A stretch of 64,000 nucleotides of DNA from Castanea sativa (GCF_040712315.1 NC_134013.1:82342001-82406000), one strand, 5' to 3'; shown: positions 1 through 13,500, counted from the first letter of the stretch. A program made the numbers and translations. Notes: generated from the sequence alone by a model not told the origin.

Positions 1-87
1 GATGTTACTGAAAAAAGAAGTAAAAAAAAGCTTAGATAAAGGCTTGAAAGTATAAAACAATTTGGGTTAATGAAATTACAAATTTAC

Positions 88-2186
88 CTGATAACCTGTT
101 TTCCATAAAATCAGTAACCGTCTGGACAGGCACCACAAAATTTCCCCCACCCATTATAGCTGCTTTGCGCTCAAATTCCATCTGAATGATGAGACATAGT
201 AAAATGACAATTGAGCTAAAGTGTGGTTAAGTTTATGTAAAATTATGCATGTTCTAACAAAAAAAAAAATTCACTTGAGCATGATGTAATTTAATGCATC
301 TATGGAAAAACTACCCACAAAAATGGTAAGGCATGGATTGAAAAGATGTACTGTTAATCCAAAAGTTTGCTATTCCTATAAAAGTTGGTGGGGGAAAAGA
401 GGGTTATATTAGTGGTGCAGACACCACATACAGGTCACCAATCACAAGGTTGTATGATAAAGCCTGTCATATCCCATTGAGCCTGAGTTCGATTAATTTA
501 TTAGACCCTGATTTGATTTTTTTTGCATTTAATGTGATTGATTACAAGCATAATCATTTCCTGTAATTGATTATGGATTATTTACTTTCCTTTTATAAAG
601 TCATCCTAGAAGCCCTATTAGAAACAGGCCCCAATAATGTTGATGTCACATTGAATTTGATATATGAAAAATTGAGTGATATTTTCTCTAGCTTGATCGT
701 GATTCCAAGCAGCCTTACGTAGTGAAGCCTAGGGTTGTCATCCCCCCACAACCTCCCCCCCCCCCCCTTCTTTTGTTTTTCTTACTCTTGCAACCCTGTG
801 CTGCACCAACTGGAAATGACCAAAGAAAAGAAATATAAATAGGAAAGTAAAACACTAAAGTCAGGACTAAAAAGATGCCTGAAATTCAACCCCTGCAAGA
901 GGTCCACAGCAACCTAGTGTTTCAAAATCCTTTGTAGATACGGTCGCAACAAGTGCAGCATTTGCCCACTTAGATGCACGTCGAGAGAAGGACATGCCGT
1001 TGACACAGAGTTCTGATGGATTTGTACTTGTGAGAACAACCTGCAGATATATACATGAACTCATTTAGCATAATTTATTACAGACACAATTACTACCACA
1101 ATGATGACACTTTGCCTCTCCCTAAATCAACTTGCCTATAACTTAACCAAAGTAAAATTTTCTTCCTATGCAAGAGCAGTTGTAGAGCAGTTCTGAACTG
1201 CAGCTCACCTTACCAAATGCTTGAAAATCCCCTACGGGTACTACAAATAATTCAACTGACAGCAATGAAAATTAAAAAAGAAAGAAAAGAAACATTTTCT
1301 CATTTAAGCCATTGAGGCAAATGGCCCACCAAAACTGAAGGCAACCATTAGGTGACTACATATCTTTGTGACTATGCATCAAAAGTGCATCAAGAAGCAG
1401 AAGCATTGCAAAAGGAATTAAAAGGAAGAACATACCTGCCCACCAGGACACATGCAGAACGAATAGCAATTGCGACCTGTTGCTCCTGAATTGGAGGATG
1501 GGCCCCCATCCTCTCCATTAACATAAGTGACCACCTTGTAATCTGCCACAGGTACTTTTCCACGTCCCTTATAAACCTCAGTGGCCAATGCAGAATACTA
1601 CACATTTGTAAAAATGAGTTTGTTTAAATTTTTGCTCACAATAAAAATCAGATAGCCAAAAAAACAATTTATATGACATAATCAAGCAGTAGAAATCAAC
1701 AAGTTAGGACTTGGACAAGCCCTTGAAGAAAAATTTAGCGATTATAAATCAAAGACAGGTTGAACCAACCTAGTCTACCAGCTATTAATGAAGAAAAGAA
1801 AGATTAAAAGGAAATAACTAAGCCTACCGACACCAAGATATCCAAGAATTAGATCATATGATTCATATATGCTAAAGTATGTTTTTAATGCTTTGGGAAA
1901 TAAATCCCCTTTTATTTTTTTTCTTTTTTAAAATTATTTAGAATAAAAAATTCTCTCTTTTGAAATTCTTTGAAGAAGATTTGCACTAGAATTCGACTCT
2001 TTACCCTGTCCCATATATAACAAATATTTTTCAGTGCAATCACTCTGTGTACACCTCTACCCAATTTAAGTTCTGAGCTTCCCCAATTGTTTCTTTCAAA
2101 TTACTGCTTTGATTTAATTTTTCTATAATTTGACTCTTCAGCCCATTTAGATGCCTATTTGCACTAAGGATCTCTGATGATGCTAC

Positions 2187-2220
<34 letters not shown>

Positions 2221-3458
2221 CAGAAGAAGAAGAAGACATTGGTGCAAGAAATCCATGGGAACGCAATTTCTAAAGGTGGAAATGAATAACTGTAATCCCA
2301 GAGTGGTGATGTCCCTATTATGGAAGATTATGGCAACTAATCTTCAATGCATATGCTAGAAGTTCCTTATTTATTTATTTTCAATTAGTAAGTTACACAA
2401 ACCCAATGGGTTTTGAGCCCAAGACCTTATCCTCCACTGTGCTCTTACAAAGGGAGGAGGCGTCATTTAAACTGGAGCTAATTGGCTAGAAGTTCATTGT
2501 TTGTTAAAATAGGAAAAAGCATGAAATCATCTGTGGACTCGTGCTATTCTACGATTCAATTGTATGACAATAAACCCTCATCCTAAAGCCATGAAATTTT
2601 TACTGGTCGGTTAGTGCAAGTCAATAAGTTAAGGAACAAACGTGCTCTATTATAGCAGATAAGCAGAATATATTAACTAAGTGACTTCTTATTTGAGAAT
2701 GAGTTGAACCAGTAGTTGATCAATTTTCAGAAAAGAATAGAAGAATACAACCAACCTGTATTCTATTTATTAGCTCTTGAGGATGCTCGATCCGCAAACC
2801 AACCTGTACAGCCATGTTAGATGCAATAAAATTACGAAAATATCACAAGCTCAAGAATCAAACACAATAAAATATTATTTTGACCATTAAATGGATGCCA
2901 AATTCAAACAATTATGAATTCAAATTTCAAAATACAAAATTTTAAAACAAAGGGAATGTAGATTCTTCATTCTCAATTTAGCATCATGTTTCCAACACTG
3001 TGTGGTCAGCAACATAGTTGTCATACAATCTTATGCTACAAGAGCCATATCATGTTCACATCTATTAATGCTTCACCTGCACCAATTAAGAGAACAGGAA
3101 GGCTGATATGGCATATGTACGTGAAGACTTTGAGATCCTAAATATAGCACACCTACTCACTACTCATTTACAACAATCTTTACAAAATCATCCCATGCTT
3201 CACAATGGTACATATAATTCACCAAACTAGTACAATCTACAAAACCCATATATTCAGTTATTTTATTTATAATATTCAATAAATATTGTTGTCATGGTAA
3301 TTAAATAAAACCACGGGAAGCACCATTGCACAGCCATGGTACCAACTAGGTTTGAAACAGGCCATGCTGAATATTGATATGTTAGTAGTATGCGGCTGGA
3401 TTTCACAATACCCAACCCAGGCCTCAAATGTAGTGGACTACGACAGACCTCTGTTCTA

Positions 3459-3509
<51 letters not shown>

Positions 3510-6500
3510 ATGAGTAGAAATCCAGCCTCAAGGCTATATGTAGAACTTGCAATTATTAAATTATACAAGCAATTTTTAATCTAAAATAATATAATGATCG
3601 AATTTATACTTGCAAAAAACAGCGAGCATTAATTTACAGCTGGTACTGAATTTGAACAGCCTAGATAATGATCCTCAACCTGCGCCTATGGGGTTGAGAA
3701 CAGGTCCTTACAATCATCAGGACAACACAACTTAACCTGTTCATCCCACAATGAACCAACCACAGCCGCACTATCATGTGAACCGCATCTAAAATGGTAT
3801 GGCCATAATATGTATTTATTGGCCCCCACCACCACCATCACTCACAATATTTCCAACCATTCATCTATTGTTACACCATCATGACCAACTTCATACTGTC
3901 AATTCATACATCCTAATAATCCAATTAAGACTATGAGTGTCATGCACATATATTTTCTGCGCCTCTAACAGATATTGTATGTATTTAAGTGTGTTATCCC
4001 TACATATCCCAATACTGCCACCCCTCAATAAATGCCAGTTGCAGTGCCAACCAACACCTTATCTATAGCTGCCAAAATTAATTTGGACACACATCAGATG
4101 AACATGCAGGATTGAGATTGCTACGAGAACAACATAAATTATTCATAACATATCCAGAGAAGTGAACTATATAAGGAAGACTCTTTTGGCTAACAAGATA
4201 CTCATCCAAAGACATCACATCATGATCAAAACAGCATCCATTCATTTCTTTTCCTCTCCTAGGAAGTTGTATCACTCTAAAAAGAATTAAGAAAGGAAGT
4301 TCCAGAAACAATTTTGCACAACCAACAATCAGAAGTTGAAATGTAAACAAAGTGGGAATGCATGTGAAATGTACAGGAGCAAACACTTACAAATGGGCAA
4401 ACATACATGACTCATGTGTAAATATTGAAATTACCACGTAATTATCCAGAAGCAGAAACTTACGGCAAAATCTTTTGGGATCAAGACCATATTATGAGAA
4501 AGAAGCATCTGGTATATATCACGTGCAGAATGCCCAACAGCCAGAACAACCCCATCATATCCCAACTTCTGGCTATTGAACTGTAATTTGTCTCTTGAAT
4601 CAGAGACTCTAACCCCTACAACATGTCCATCCTCTACAAGCAGATCATCTACCCTTGTCCCAAACTTGATAGTGACCTATGCACATTAACAAAAAGATAT
4701 AGTAAAATCTGATAATATGTGCTATTAATCCTGATTGGCAACAATTTTCATATATTTCTGATATGAAGAAGTTAGATATGTTACTCACACCCAGCCCTTG
4801 CAGATGTTGCCGAAAGTTGCGAAGCAATGGAATCAACCTATCGGTTCCCAAGTGAGGCTTGCCATCTATCAAGATATTTTTTGGAGCTCCAAAGTGAACT
4901 AAAGTTTTCATAACCTGAGACAAGAGAACTGAGTCAACTCATAGAAAAAACATGAAAAACCTGCAGTTTCCTAGTGGCAGAACAAACTTTCAAAAGTGGA
5001 GATTAAAGATTGGTCCTCTAATATACTTGTCAATGTATTGATAATGTTAATTTTGAGACAATGATATATCAACTAAGAATATGAAGACCAAAAAATTGAA
5101 GAAATATTTATATCCAATTGTCCTAATATGTCAACCAAGGAAATGAAGACATTTACTTAATCAAATTGAACAACTATCTCATTGGTATGACAGCCAAAAC
5201 CATTCTTTTTGGGGCAATATGACCTAACAATTTCAAACTCCAAGTCTCTCTTTTTTATTATTTTTCTAGTAGGTTCACCTGCATTTTTTTTGGATAATGT
5301 GGGGAACCTTTCTAAAGAAAAACCCTTTGGACTTGCCTCTAGCCAGTAAAACCTATGGGCAAGTCCATATTTGGCTGAGTTTTATTTTTTCCTAGTTAAA
5401 ATTACTCAAAGATTTGATCACGTGATTTGGAAAATTGGCATAGGAGGTTCAAGGGCTTATGCAATGATTCTACATCGAAAATGGCCTTTTGTCATGTCCT
5501 GGAAGAAGAAAAGAGTTCAAAAAATTGATGTTACTCATTTTTTTTTTTTTTATAAAAAAGAAATCCAACAATTGAAGTAAGTGTTTCAACAGAGCCTTAA
5601 TCTGAGTTCATCGCTAAATTTATATATTATGCTCAATCTTACTAAGCATCGTCACTGAATAAACCATGTTGGAAGCTGAAGTTTAGATTCTTATAAAAAA
5701 AATAGGAAACATTTATTCATTGTCCACTTGCATGTCTTACTGAAAAAAATTCCAAAAAATTTTATATCAATTCACAGATGAAAACATCTTCACAAATTGC
5801 AATTAGCAGGAGTGGTAGCTATGACTCCAGCACAAAGTCACAACAGGAAAATAATTATGCAGTACAAAGTTAAATCTAATTACAAGAAGGAAAGTAAAAA
5901 TCACAAGGATGTAGTTCTAACCGCCTGAACACTGCCACTGTTTCTTCCAATTCTAGTTACTAGCTTTCCATCACTCCAGGTACCTGCACCACCCTGCCAT
6001 GCATAAGTCCTTATATAAATGATTCAAAGTAAACAAATAATGAAAAATCATCAGCATGAAAGTTGGAATGACCAAGGAAAAAGAATAAGAATAATGAAAA
6101 AAATATAAAAATGATCCATGTGAATGTATTTACAGTAACAAATTGCAAGTCTTGCACATGAATATAAAATTCAGATAACACAAGATATACCCCTTAGTAG
6201 AATAACAGTAACACACTATAAATTGTAGCCCGACATAAAATAAAAACTATGAAAAGTCAAGCTAACTACGTCATATATCCTAAACTTTGACCCTAGCTTC
6301 AGTACAAGTTCAGACTCCACAAAACCCAGGCTGCATAGTTGGTTTCAATAGATGAACAGCCGAGATACCTTCTTTTCAAATTGTATGAGTAGCATCCCTA
6401 AGGGCTAAATTTTAGTAACTTCAAATGAAATTATGAAAATCAGGAGCAGATGATCTTATCTCTAGGTGACTAAAAAGAATACTATCATCACTTCTCACAA

Positions 6501-8298
6501 ATTGATAAACAGAGGCAATTCACAAGCCATGTCCACTAAAGCAATGACTAGGGAATACATTAAAATTTTAGACCATAAATCAATCCCTCTTAAAGTGAGT
6601 CGTTTTTTTTAACATGTAGGGGGTCCCACTTTGGGGTTTTTGAGTATTTCAATGAAGTACCACTTGCCCCGAAAGCTGAAGCAATTAGGAAATTGTGAAT
6701 TTAATCATTATTCTAATACTCTCCCCTTACATATAAGCCCATACTCCCCCATAATAAGTGGAGACCAACATGTGGGAGATTTTTAACTATTCAAGGAAAG
6801 CACAAGATAGACTTTACAACCTTAAGAAAAGCACTAAGTGAATTGAGATATAACCTCCCCAAAGCAAAAATTGCTTTCCAATTGTAGAATACGGCGAACT
6901 ACCAAAGCACCAATGTCACGCCCCCTTTGTTCAACAGCTTGACCTCTTTCTATTAAGGTAACATCAGCACCAAGTTCTGCAAGAACAAGAGAAGCAAACA
7001 GGCCAGATGGTCCACTACCAACGACTGCTATTTTTGTCTTTTTGATTGTTGGGCACTTGTACAATTGTTCTGACCCAGAATAAATGTTACGTCCATTTTC
7101 TCTTGTCACTATATCTTTGGGGTTCTTCTTGGAATCATGTATTATACTAATCAAATCACCAGAAGCTCTTTCATTAGGCATATGTTCTATGAGCCCAAGT
7201 TTAGGCTCCAACTGAGAAATGAAATCCCAGGTACGAGGCTCGAGACTCAGGAGTTTACTGACATCCATGTCCACAGTATATACAAATTTTGGTTCCTTCA
7301 ACATCTAGAAAACATCAGTAAAGTCGATTAATTTGATACGCACGTAATTGCAAGTCTGAATTATTTATCAATGTCCTCCATTATTAATAGTGATGAATAA
7401 CATAAAAAAGGAAACAAAATTAATAGGATACAAAGAAGGATAAATGACAAAAGATATCAAATCACCTAGTGTGTAAGAAAACTGCAGGCTTTAGCTGAAT
7501 AAGCATAAATGTAAGTACACATCATAAAGTAGTCATGCCAACTTAAAAACCCCAAAAAAATTTCAGGACATGATTCCAGGGAAGTGGCATTAAAACACTA
7601 CCAAAAGGCAGCAGTAAGTACATGCATAATTAAAAAAAAAAAAAGTGGCGGAGGTTAAAGTAATGAAAACATATTTCAGAACAAACAATCTCTGTTAGAT
7701 ATTAGGTGAGGCATTAGGTTAGTAGTGAACTTCATTTTTTATTGTGTTGGTGGAACATGATTATAACAATAGATTACTATAAAGTTTTAGCAAACCATTT
7801 TCTGTAATGGATTCTTTGTTGCAGGTGGTGTATCAAAATTATTGACAGGTCATTTGATATTATCTAAGAAGCCAAATCAGTTAAATGATGTTTTTCTCTC
7901 CTCTATTTAGAATATATCTATGAGCTTACCCCAAAATCATATTGTTAGGATAAGTGATCAAAGGTTATTATAGTACCTGTCTTCAATGTTTTCATTGACT
8001 TAATCTCAAGTCATATTGTCATATATATATGCATTCATGCAATGAAAATCAGAAATCCTTAACTAATTGTTTCAAGTTTCATGGCAGCAATATAAGGAAA
8101 ATTTTATTGTCCTGTATCGTAACCTGCCCAAAGATTTATTATATGTTGCGCCTTCACATATTTACATCTAGAGTGATGACTGCAGGGAACATAAGACTAA
8201 GGGATATCCATGAATCATCCCAAATGAATATAGTCTACATGGTTAAACCTATTAGTTTGAGCAATGACATAGAATCATCAAGGTCTGCTCAATAAACT

Positions 8299-8355
<57 letters not shown>

Positions 8356-10631
8356 TCCTGTTAACGGGTGCTCTTAGGGAAATTGTTAATAAACCATTTT
8401 AAGAAAGATTTGACACCACTTTCATGGGAAATATAAAAAGGCGTCAAAAAAATTAATTGCTCTTTTCTTTTCCCATAAAAAAGTCTCTAAAAATAATTTC
8501 CTAAACCAATGCTCTTAGGACATCTATATGTAAAGTCTGCTGAATGATGTCCATGCAACTAGTTTTCTACTAAACTTATTGTTCTTTCAATATATTCATT
8601 AAATTAAATAAGGATACTAGAATACAAAGAATAAGGCAAAAACCTTTTGAAGTTAACAACAGTAATTATAATCCAACTTCTTTCTTTAATTGTACATATA
8701 ATTCTCTCGTTGAACAGACCTTCCTTGCATCAAAAGATTTCCGAACAACGGAGAAAGCATCCTGTGGCAGCATAGAAGCAACCTGGCACAATTAAGAAAA
8801 GAATGCTGATGAAATACCTCACCATAAAAAGTTCTACCATCCATTACTCAAATAAAAAAATGTATATTGGAAAGACTAGTCACTGAGAAAATGTGGGAAC
8901 TATAAAGATATGCAAAACTTAGATTTCCAAATTTTCATCATTTGGGATCCAAGAAAACTAGAATTTCCTCCCACCTTAATGTATAAGCATGAAACTCCCA
9001 TAACTTCCTTTCCTCTTTCTTTGTTCGCTGATCAGCTCATCTCAAAAACTATAAAAGGGTGTGCCCAATGCACAAAATTTGCACTTTTACGGGGTTCTAG
9101 GAGAGGTGATTGATAGGCAGACTTACCCTGAACTTCCTTTTTTGGACATACTGATTCCCGGTTCACAAAAAAGAAAAAAAAAACTGCAATACCTTTTTTA
9201 TATTAATAAGTTACACCCACTTGGTGTGTCTTGCACCCACAACCTCAGTGTCTACCTTGCTCTTACAAGGGGAGGAGATGCCATTTGACCTAGAGCCTAT
9301 TGGCTAGAAAAATATAATACTTACATATGAGAAACATAATCAACTATAACATACATTTGGGCAAAGCTAATTTCAAAGATTATCACTTAATCCTTTTTGG
9401 CAGCCATTAAAATTAACCACAAGCAAAAAGGACAAAATTATATATAACGAGTACAGCTCAAAACTTTCCTTTCTTCTTTCTTTCATATTATAAATTTTCT
9501 CAACAACCAAACAGAAATTATATTTGCTTATAGAACCGGTCCTAATAATTATCGTAATTGAGGTCAGTCTTTCAATTTATATAATCCAACCCAACAAAAT
9601 CCCCAATTCTCAAAATCTTTCCTTTCCTCAACTTTCTCAGCATTCAAACAGACCACTTAGTAAACAAGTGGCAGAAAACATTAATTAATCCCGTTTGGCT
9701 TCCGAGAAAATGACCCACAAGCAAAAAAGTCAAAATTATATACTAATATTATGAGCCTAAAAAACAGAGTATAGGTCAAAATATTCCTTTTTTTTTTCAT
9801 AGCATTAACTTTCTCCACAACCAATCGGAAAATTACATATTACTTTTTAAAACCGGACCTAATAATTATCATAATTGAGGACAGCCTTTCATTTCCCATA
9901 CCCCAACCCACCAAAAGCCCCCAATTCTCAAACTTTTTTATTTTATTTTTTATTTTCCAACAATTTCTCAGCATCCAAACAGTAAGATTGTTTATAAATC
10001 CTCTTTGGCAGCCAATAAAATGTACCACAACTGTTTTTTTTTTTTTTTTTTAAAGTACAGTTCAAAAATTATTCCTGTCTTCTTTCCTCCATATCACAAA
10101 TTTTCTCGACAACCAAACAGAAAACTATATATTACTTATAGAACCGGCCCTAATAATTCTCATAATTGAGGTTATTCAATTATTTCCCATACTCCAATCC
10201 ACCAAAACCCCCCAATTCTCAAACATTGTTTTTTTAATTATTTTTCCTACACTTTCTCAGCATCCAAACAGAAACATTACCGGGAATTCGAGAACTTTGG
10301 CAATCTCTTGGAGCAAACCCGGGGATAAGCCGAGAAAGTCCTTGCCGGGGTCACTGTGAATCGGAACTCCGAGCTTGGAGAGCCTCCAAACGCCTTCGAA
10401 TTTGTTGTCGACCGGAGTTAGGGTTAGGGTTTTCTTTTGCTTTTGTTTCAGCTTCTTCTTCTCCGATGGGTAGCGTTGCTTACCGGTTCTCTTCGCGCAG
10501 AGGATTCGTGGTGTTTGGGAACGGGGATAAGGGAGCCTTGGGATTGGATAGAGGAGTCCACGGTTAGAGTTTGGAGGGTGGTGGAGAGTTTGGAAATGGA
10601 GAGGAACGAGGTTGGAAGGAAGAAGAGACAT
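88..10631 (-). CDS. PDE327: Plastid FAD/NAD(P)-binding oxidoreductase, PDE327-like (3' end off window)
   Basis: Ten exons can be read in frame (minus strand): 10281-10631, 8720-8782, 6855-7304, 5922-5993, 4789-4914, 4464-4676, 2756-2803, 1436-1597, 879-1040 and 88-181. They give about 580 codons, with more beyond the left edge. Exon 1 encodes a Ser/Pro/Arg-rich N-terminus that looks like a chloroplast transit peptide. An in-frame ATG at 10757 was not chosen because the added 42 residues look like translated leader. Exon 3 carries the dinucleotide-binding loop VVGSGPSGLFA and the following acidic strand end (LIERG). Exon 4 has the conserved GGAGTWSDGKL segment and exon 10 has GGGNFVVPVQTV. The family is the plant and bacterial 'Cbei_0202-like' flavoprotein group; the Arabidopsis member is pigment-defective 327, whose substrate I do not know. 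All introns are GT-AG except intron 9, which appears to use a GC donor. Function by homology, exon structure by direct reading. Confidence 0.88.
2191..2218. repeat. (GA)n microsatellite
   Basis: Uninterrupted GA dinucleotide run of about 14 units inside an oxidoreductase intron. Confidence 0.9.
2366..2484 (-). mobile_element. tRNA-derived SINE in oxidoreductase intron
   Basis: The element is flanked by an 11-bp perfect target duplication gctagaagttc (2355-2365 and 2485-2495). On the minus strand it starts near a box-A-like TTAGCTCCAGTTTAAATG, has a box-B-like GGGCTCAAAACCC and ends in an A/T-rich tail (AAAATAAATAAATAAG). It resembles the copy at 9192-9303. Confidence 0.7.
3461..3504. repeat. 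(TA)n microsatellite
   Basis: TA run of about 22 units inside an oxidoreductase intron. It accounts for the apparent I/Y-repeat reading frames on both strands. Confidence 0.9.
8303..8352. repeat. (AT)n microsatellite
   Basis: AT run of about 25 units in intron 2 of the oxidoreductase gene, directly next to the MITE-like block. Confidence 0.9.
8353..8530. mobile_element. MITE-like insertion in intron 2
   Basis: A compact AT-rich block begins with gagtcctgttaacgggtgct and ends near aaccaatgctcttaggacat, with weak inverted similarity between its ends. It follows directly on a long (AT)n tract. The family assignment is uncertain. Confidence 0.35.
9192..9303 (-). mobile_element. tRNA-derived SINE, second copy
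   Basis: Same family as the SINE at 2366-2484: on the minus strand it reads GCCAATAGGCTCTAGGTC, then GGCATCTCCTCCCCTTGTAAGA, GTGGGTGCAAGAC (box-B position), and ends in an A-rich tail after GTAACTTATTAATA. It sits in intron 1. I see no clean target duplication. Confidence 0.6.
9395..10271. repeat. Three tandem copies of an intron-1 segment
   Basis: Three related units of about 260-300 bp lie head to tail inside intron 1 of the oxidoreductase gene, roughly 9395-9652, 9685-9982 and 10003-10271. Each runs from a 'ggcagcca..aaaa..accacaa' start through 'ttttctc.acaaccaa.c', 'aaccgg.cctaataatt' and 'ccccaattctcaaa' to 'tttctcagcatccaaacag'. The last unit abuts the exon 1 donor site, so the duplicated DNA is the start of the intron. 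Confidence 0.75.
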
Positions 10632-11516
10632 TGAAGAGTTGGAGTGAATGAGAGTGGTGAGTGAGAGCAGTTCGTTCCACTCTGGGTTTGGGATAAGGTA
10701 AACTCTGTAGTCTATACGCAAAAATAAATTGAATAAAACGAGAGAAAGAAACGTCATGTCGTAATGTTAACATAACGATCGCACAATTGCAACGGTAAAA
10801 AAAGTTTAAAAACTAAAAGAAATAAAAAATTAAGAGAAACTCTTTAAATTTCTTGAATTTTGTGTTTCTTATATTCTTAATATGCAAATCAAATTTCGTT
10901 TAAATTGGATATTAGTTACTGTTCGATTCATAAACTTATTTTTTGTACACAATTTTAGATAACAAAAACTTGAAATTTCAACCATTGTTTGATAACATAA
11001 CAATTGATTTTTGGTCTTCTTGATATTTTACAAGCATGAAGGATATAATAAGAACATGCAATTGAACGATTAAATTTTCAACACACTCAATATAAAAATA
11101 TAAGAGGAGATTGAAGGGTAGAAACTTTGTTCAAAAACTAGGGGATATTCAAAAATCTCGATGACATGATTTTTTTAATTTTTAATTTTTTTTATAGTTT
11201 AAGGGTAATGACATGTTGATGTATAAAATTTACAATTAAAATACAAATCTCACCCTATGTGTTTCATTAGAATTCAGTTCAGTTTTTTAAGTTTCAAGTT
11301 TATTCAACTATGCTATCTTCATCAAATTTTGTTAGATATTGCTATTAATTGTCCAAAAAAAAAAATTTCTTCAAATGTTTTAAATTAAAAAAGAAATTTC
11401 AATTAATGATTGACAAAATTTGACGAAATGACCTTAATTGAATAAACTCGAAATTTAGAGGATTGAAATAAATTTTGGTGAAACTATGCAGTCCATTTTA
11501 AAATTTATATTTTACT
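10632..11516. other. 5' flank of the oxidoreductase gene
   Basis: This is AT-rich DNA upstream of the minus-strand gene. The promoter must lie here, but no TATA box or other element can be assigned with confidence. No repeat or reading frame stands out. Confidence 0.4.
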
Positions 11517-11521
11517 AGCTT

Positions 11522-11850
11522 CTGTTGTATAATAAGTAATTTTTGGCTTTTCTTTTAATAGCCTTTATTACTTGTAACAGAAAGTTAGTTAGCTGATAAG
11601 TTGTTAGTGATAATTGTAATAGCTTACCAGTTAGTTAGAGAAGTTAGTTAGGCTTTGGTCAAATCACATGGCAGCCACATGGTGGGTTCTTGTAACTAAC
11701 TCAGCAGCTTGTTTATGTAACTATAAATAAGCAAGGCTGCCTTCATTGTAACTAGTTGAATTTGAATCCAAGAAATCTACCTATGAGGTATTATTCCAAG
11801 AGTGTGTCTCTTGAAGAGCTAGTTAATTCTTTCTTTTCTCTATACAACTT
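11522..11850 (+). mobile_element. Putative small solo LTR
   Basis: A 329-bp block is flanked by AGCTT on both sides (11517-11521 and 11851-11855). Its ends form an imperfect inverted repeat (CTGTTGTATA and TATACAACTT). It contains a TATA-like ctataaata about two thirds in, followed by a T/C-rich stretch, which is the layout of a copia LTR. No internal region is attached. The ends do not show the exact TG...CA rule, so this is tentative. Confidence 0.45.
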
Positions 11851-11855
11851 AGCTT

Positions 11856-12538
11856 TTTAAAGCATCTTTCTTTTTCACCATTTTTTCCCTCCATCAGAAA
11901 CTTAGAGGATAAATTTTGAATTTTAGCCAAAATTTAATTATTTAAATATTCATGTATAAAATAGGTTAAAATAAAAATTACACCTAGGTTAGTGATTACC
12001 ATTTTGGTTCCTTAAGTTTTCTTTTTGTTATTTGTCTTTAAAATTTGTGTTTTTGTCAATGTTAGTTCTTCCGTCTAGAAACTCTGTTAATTATTAAAAA
12101 AAAATTCACATTATTTTAAACAAATCATATAATTATTAAATACATCATGTGATTAATAATATATATGGATACTTGGTTTAATCAATATGCAGTTGGTTAG
12201 AGGAATTATCATAGAATTCCTTTGAATCCTTCTTTAGCATCTTTAATAGAAACATAAACTTATAGAGTTATTTTTATTTAACAAATAGAATTGCATGTAA
12301 GGATATATGTCAATTGAGTTTGAATTTGATTCAAAGTTTAGACAAGAACACCCCATGAAAAAGCTTGAAAATATTGTTTAGACCCCTAAGTCTGCTTACT
12401 ATCAATTTTATTAAATTTGCAATTAATATGTTTGGATAATTAATTAACCTATTTCAAGAGCAATATAGATAAAGTAAATAAGCAACATTCACAAGACAAA
12501 CTCACACATATCAAGACAAAGATTTGTTCATCAAGTAT
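11856..12538. other. Intergenic, nothing recognised
   Basis: AT-rich sequence without a supported reading frame, RNA gene or repeat. Confidence 0.4.
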
Positions 12539-12780
12539 CTGTTTGGATCCATATTTGCGTTTGCATTTGTAAGGTTGCTGCATTTTCAACTTTCTTTTTT
12601 TTTTTTCTCCAGCGCGTATGAATAGTAACCGCACTGTTCATGCACATGGATTCACTATGCAGGAGACAAAGGGCACTGTTCACGAGTCCCACGGCACTAT
12701 TCACACATTTAAAAATTATTTTGCTACAATATTTTTAGTTTTCAATTTTCAGCAAAATAAGTTGTATCCAAACGGACCCT
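12539..12780. mobile_element. MITE family A, copy 1
   Basis: Terminal inverted repeat based on GTTTGGAT (left ctgtttggatcc, right gtatccaaacggaccct). Inside it has the typical ttttgctacaatattttt, ttcagcaaaataa and 'gcactgttca' motifs. The same architecture occurs at 16859-17064 and 51140-51400. Confidence 0.6.
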
Positions 12781-13279
12781 AAGTGGCCCAATCAGGAAGA
12801 ACACTCTAAGGCCAAGGCCAAACTTATCAAATCCATTATGGAAATTGTTATGATATAGACTCACTTACAAGATGTCCCGTACATAACTAAGAAGAGACAC
12901 TAATTACACTATACTCGAGCTCCTTGCTAACGCCTGCAACTTCTAACTCCAACCTTGGGTCTTCACATCTATTTGATGGCGTAAGTTGATATGTCGACCA
13001 CCTATCTAATCTCTTAGTTATTTCAAGGTTTCTTGAAGATTTAACTCTATCTCTATGGTTTCAAATCAGCACTTCAACACACAGTGGGTGATCTTTATGT
13101 TTGGGTGGTGAAATTCCTCTCAAGAATATAGCAATAGGAGAAATGGCTCTTTGTGGCTTTGGCAAGGTTTTCTCAAGAAATTCTTTTGCCGACTTTCTCC
13201 ACTCAATATTAGGGTTAAGTTTCGATCTTAAATGGTGTAGGGTTTGAGGGATTAAATGCTACAAAAGGCAAGTGAAAGC

Positions 13280-13500
13280 CTAAAAGTATATTTGTTTGGA
13301 GGGATTTTAGGGAGGATGAAAAATTTGGGAGAGAAAAGTGGAGAGAAATTTTAGTGGGTGTTTGGTTGAGAGGGAGAGAGGAAAAAAATGTGGTGGGGCC
13401 TAAGTGTTTTCTCTCTGGGCCTACCAAAATATTTTTAATGGGGAGAAAACTGAGGAGGAGAGTCTGATTTGCTTGATTGACAAAAATGTCGTTCAATTGC
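13280..13500. repeat. Purine-rich MITE-like block
   Basis: Strongly purine-biased top strand (tttgtttggagggatttt ... gggagagaaaagtggagag ... gtggtggggcctaag ... tttctctctgggcc). The shift from purine-rich to pyrimidine-rich resembles a decayed inverted-repeat element. I cannot assign a family or a target duplication. Confidence 0.3.

Noticed and set aside
3263..3584. Open frames across a (TA)n tract on both strands
   Set aside because: They consist of Ile-Tyr repeats from the microsatellite and lie in an intron of the oxidoreductase gene.
10564..10773. Alternative upstream start and frames for oxidoreductase exon 1
   Set aside because: The upstream Met at 10757 adds a hydrophobic stretch unlike a transit peptide; the other frame does not join any later exon.
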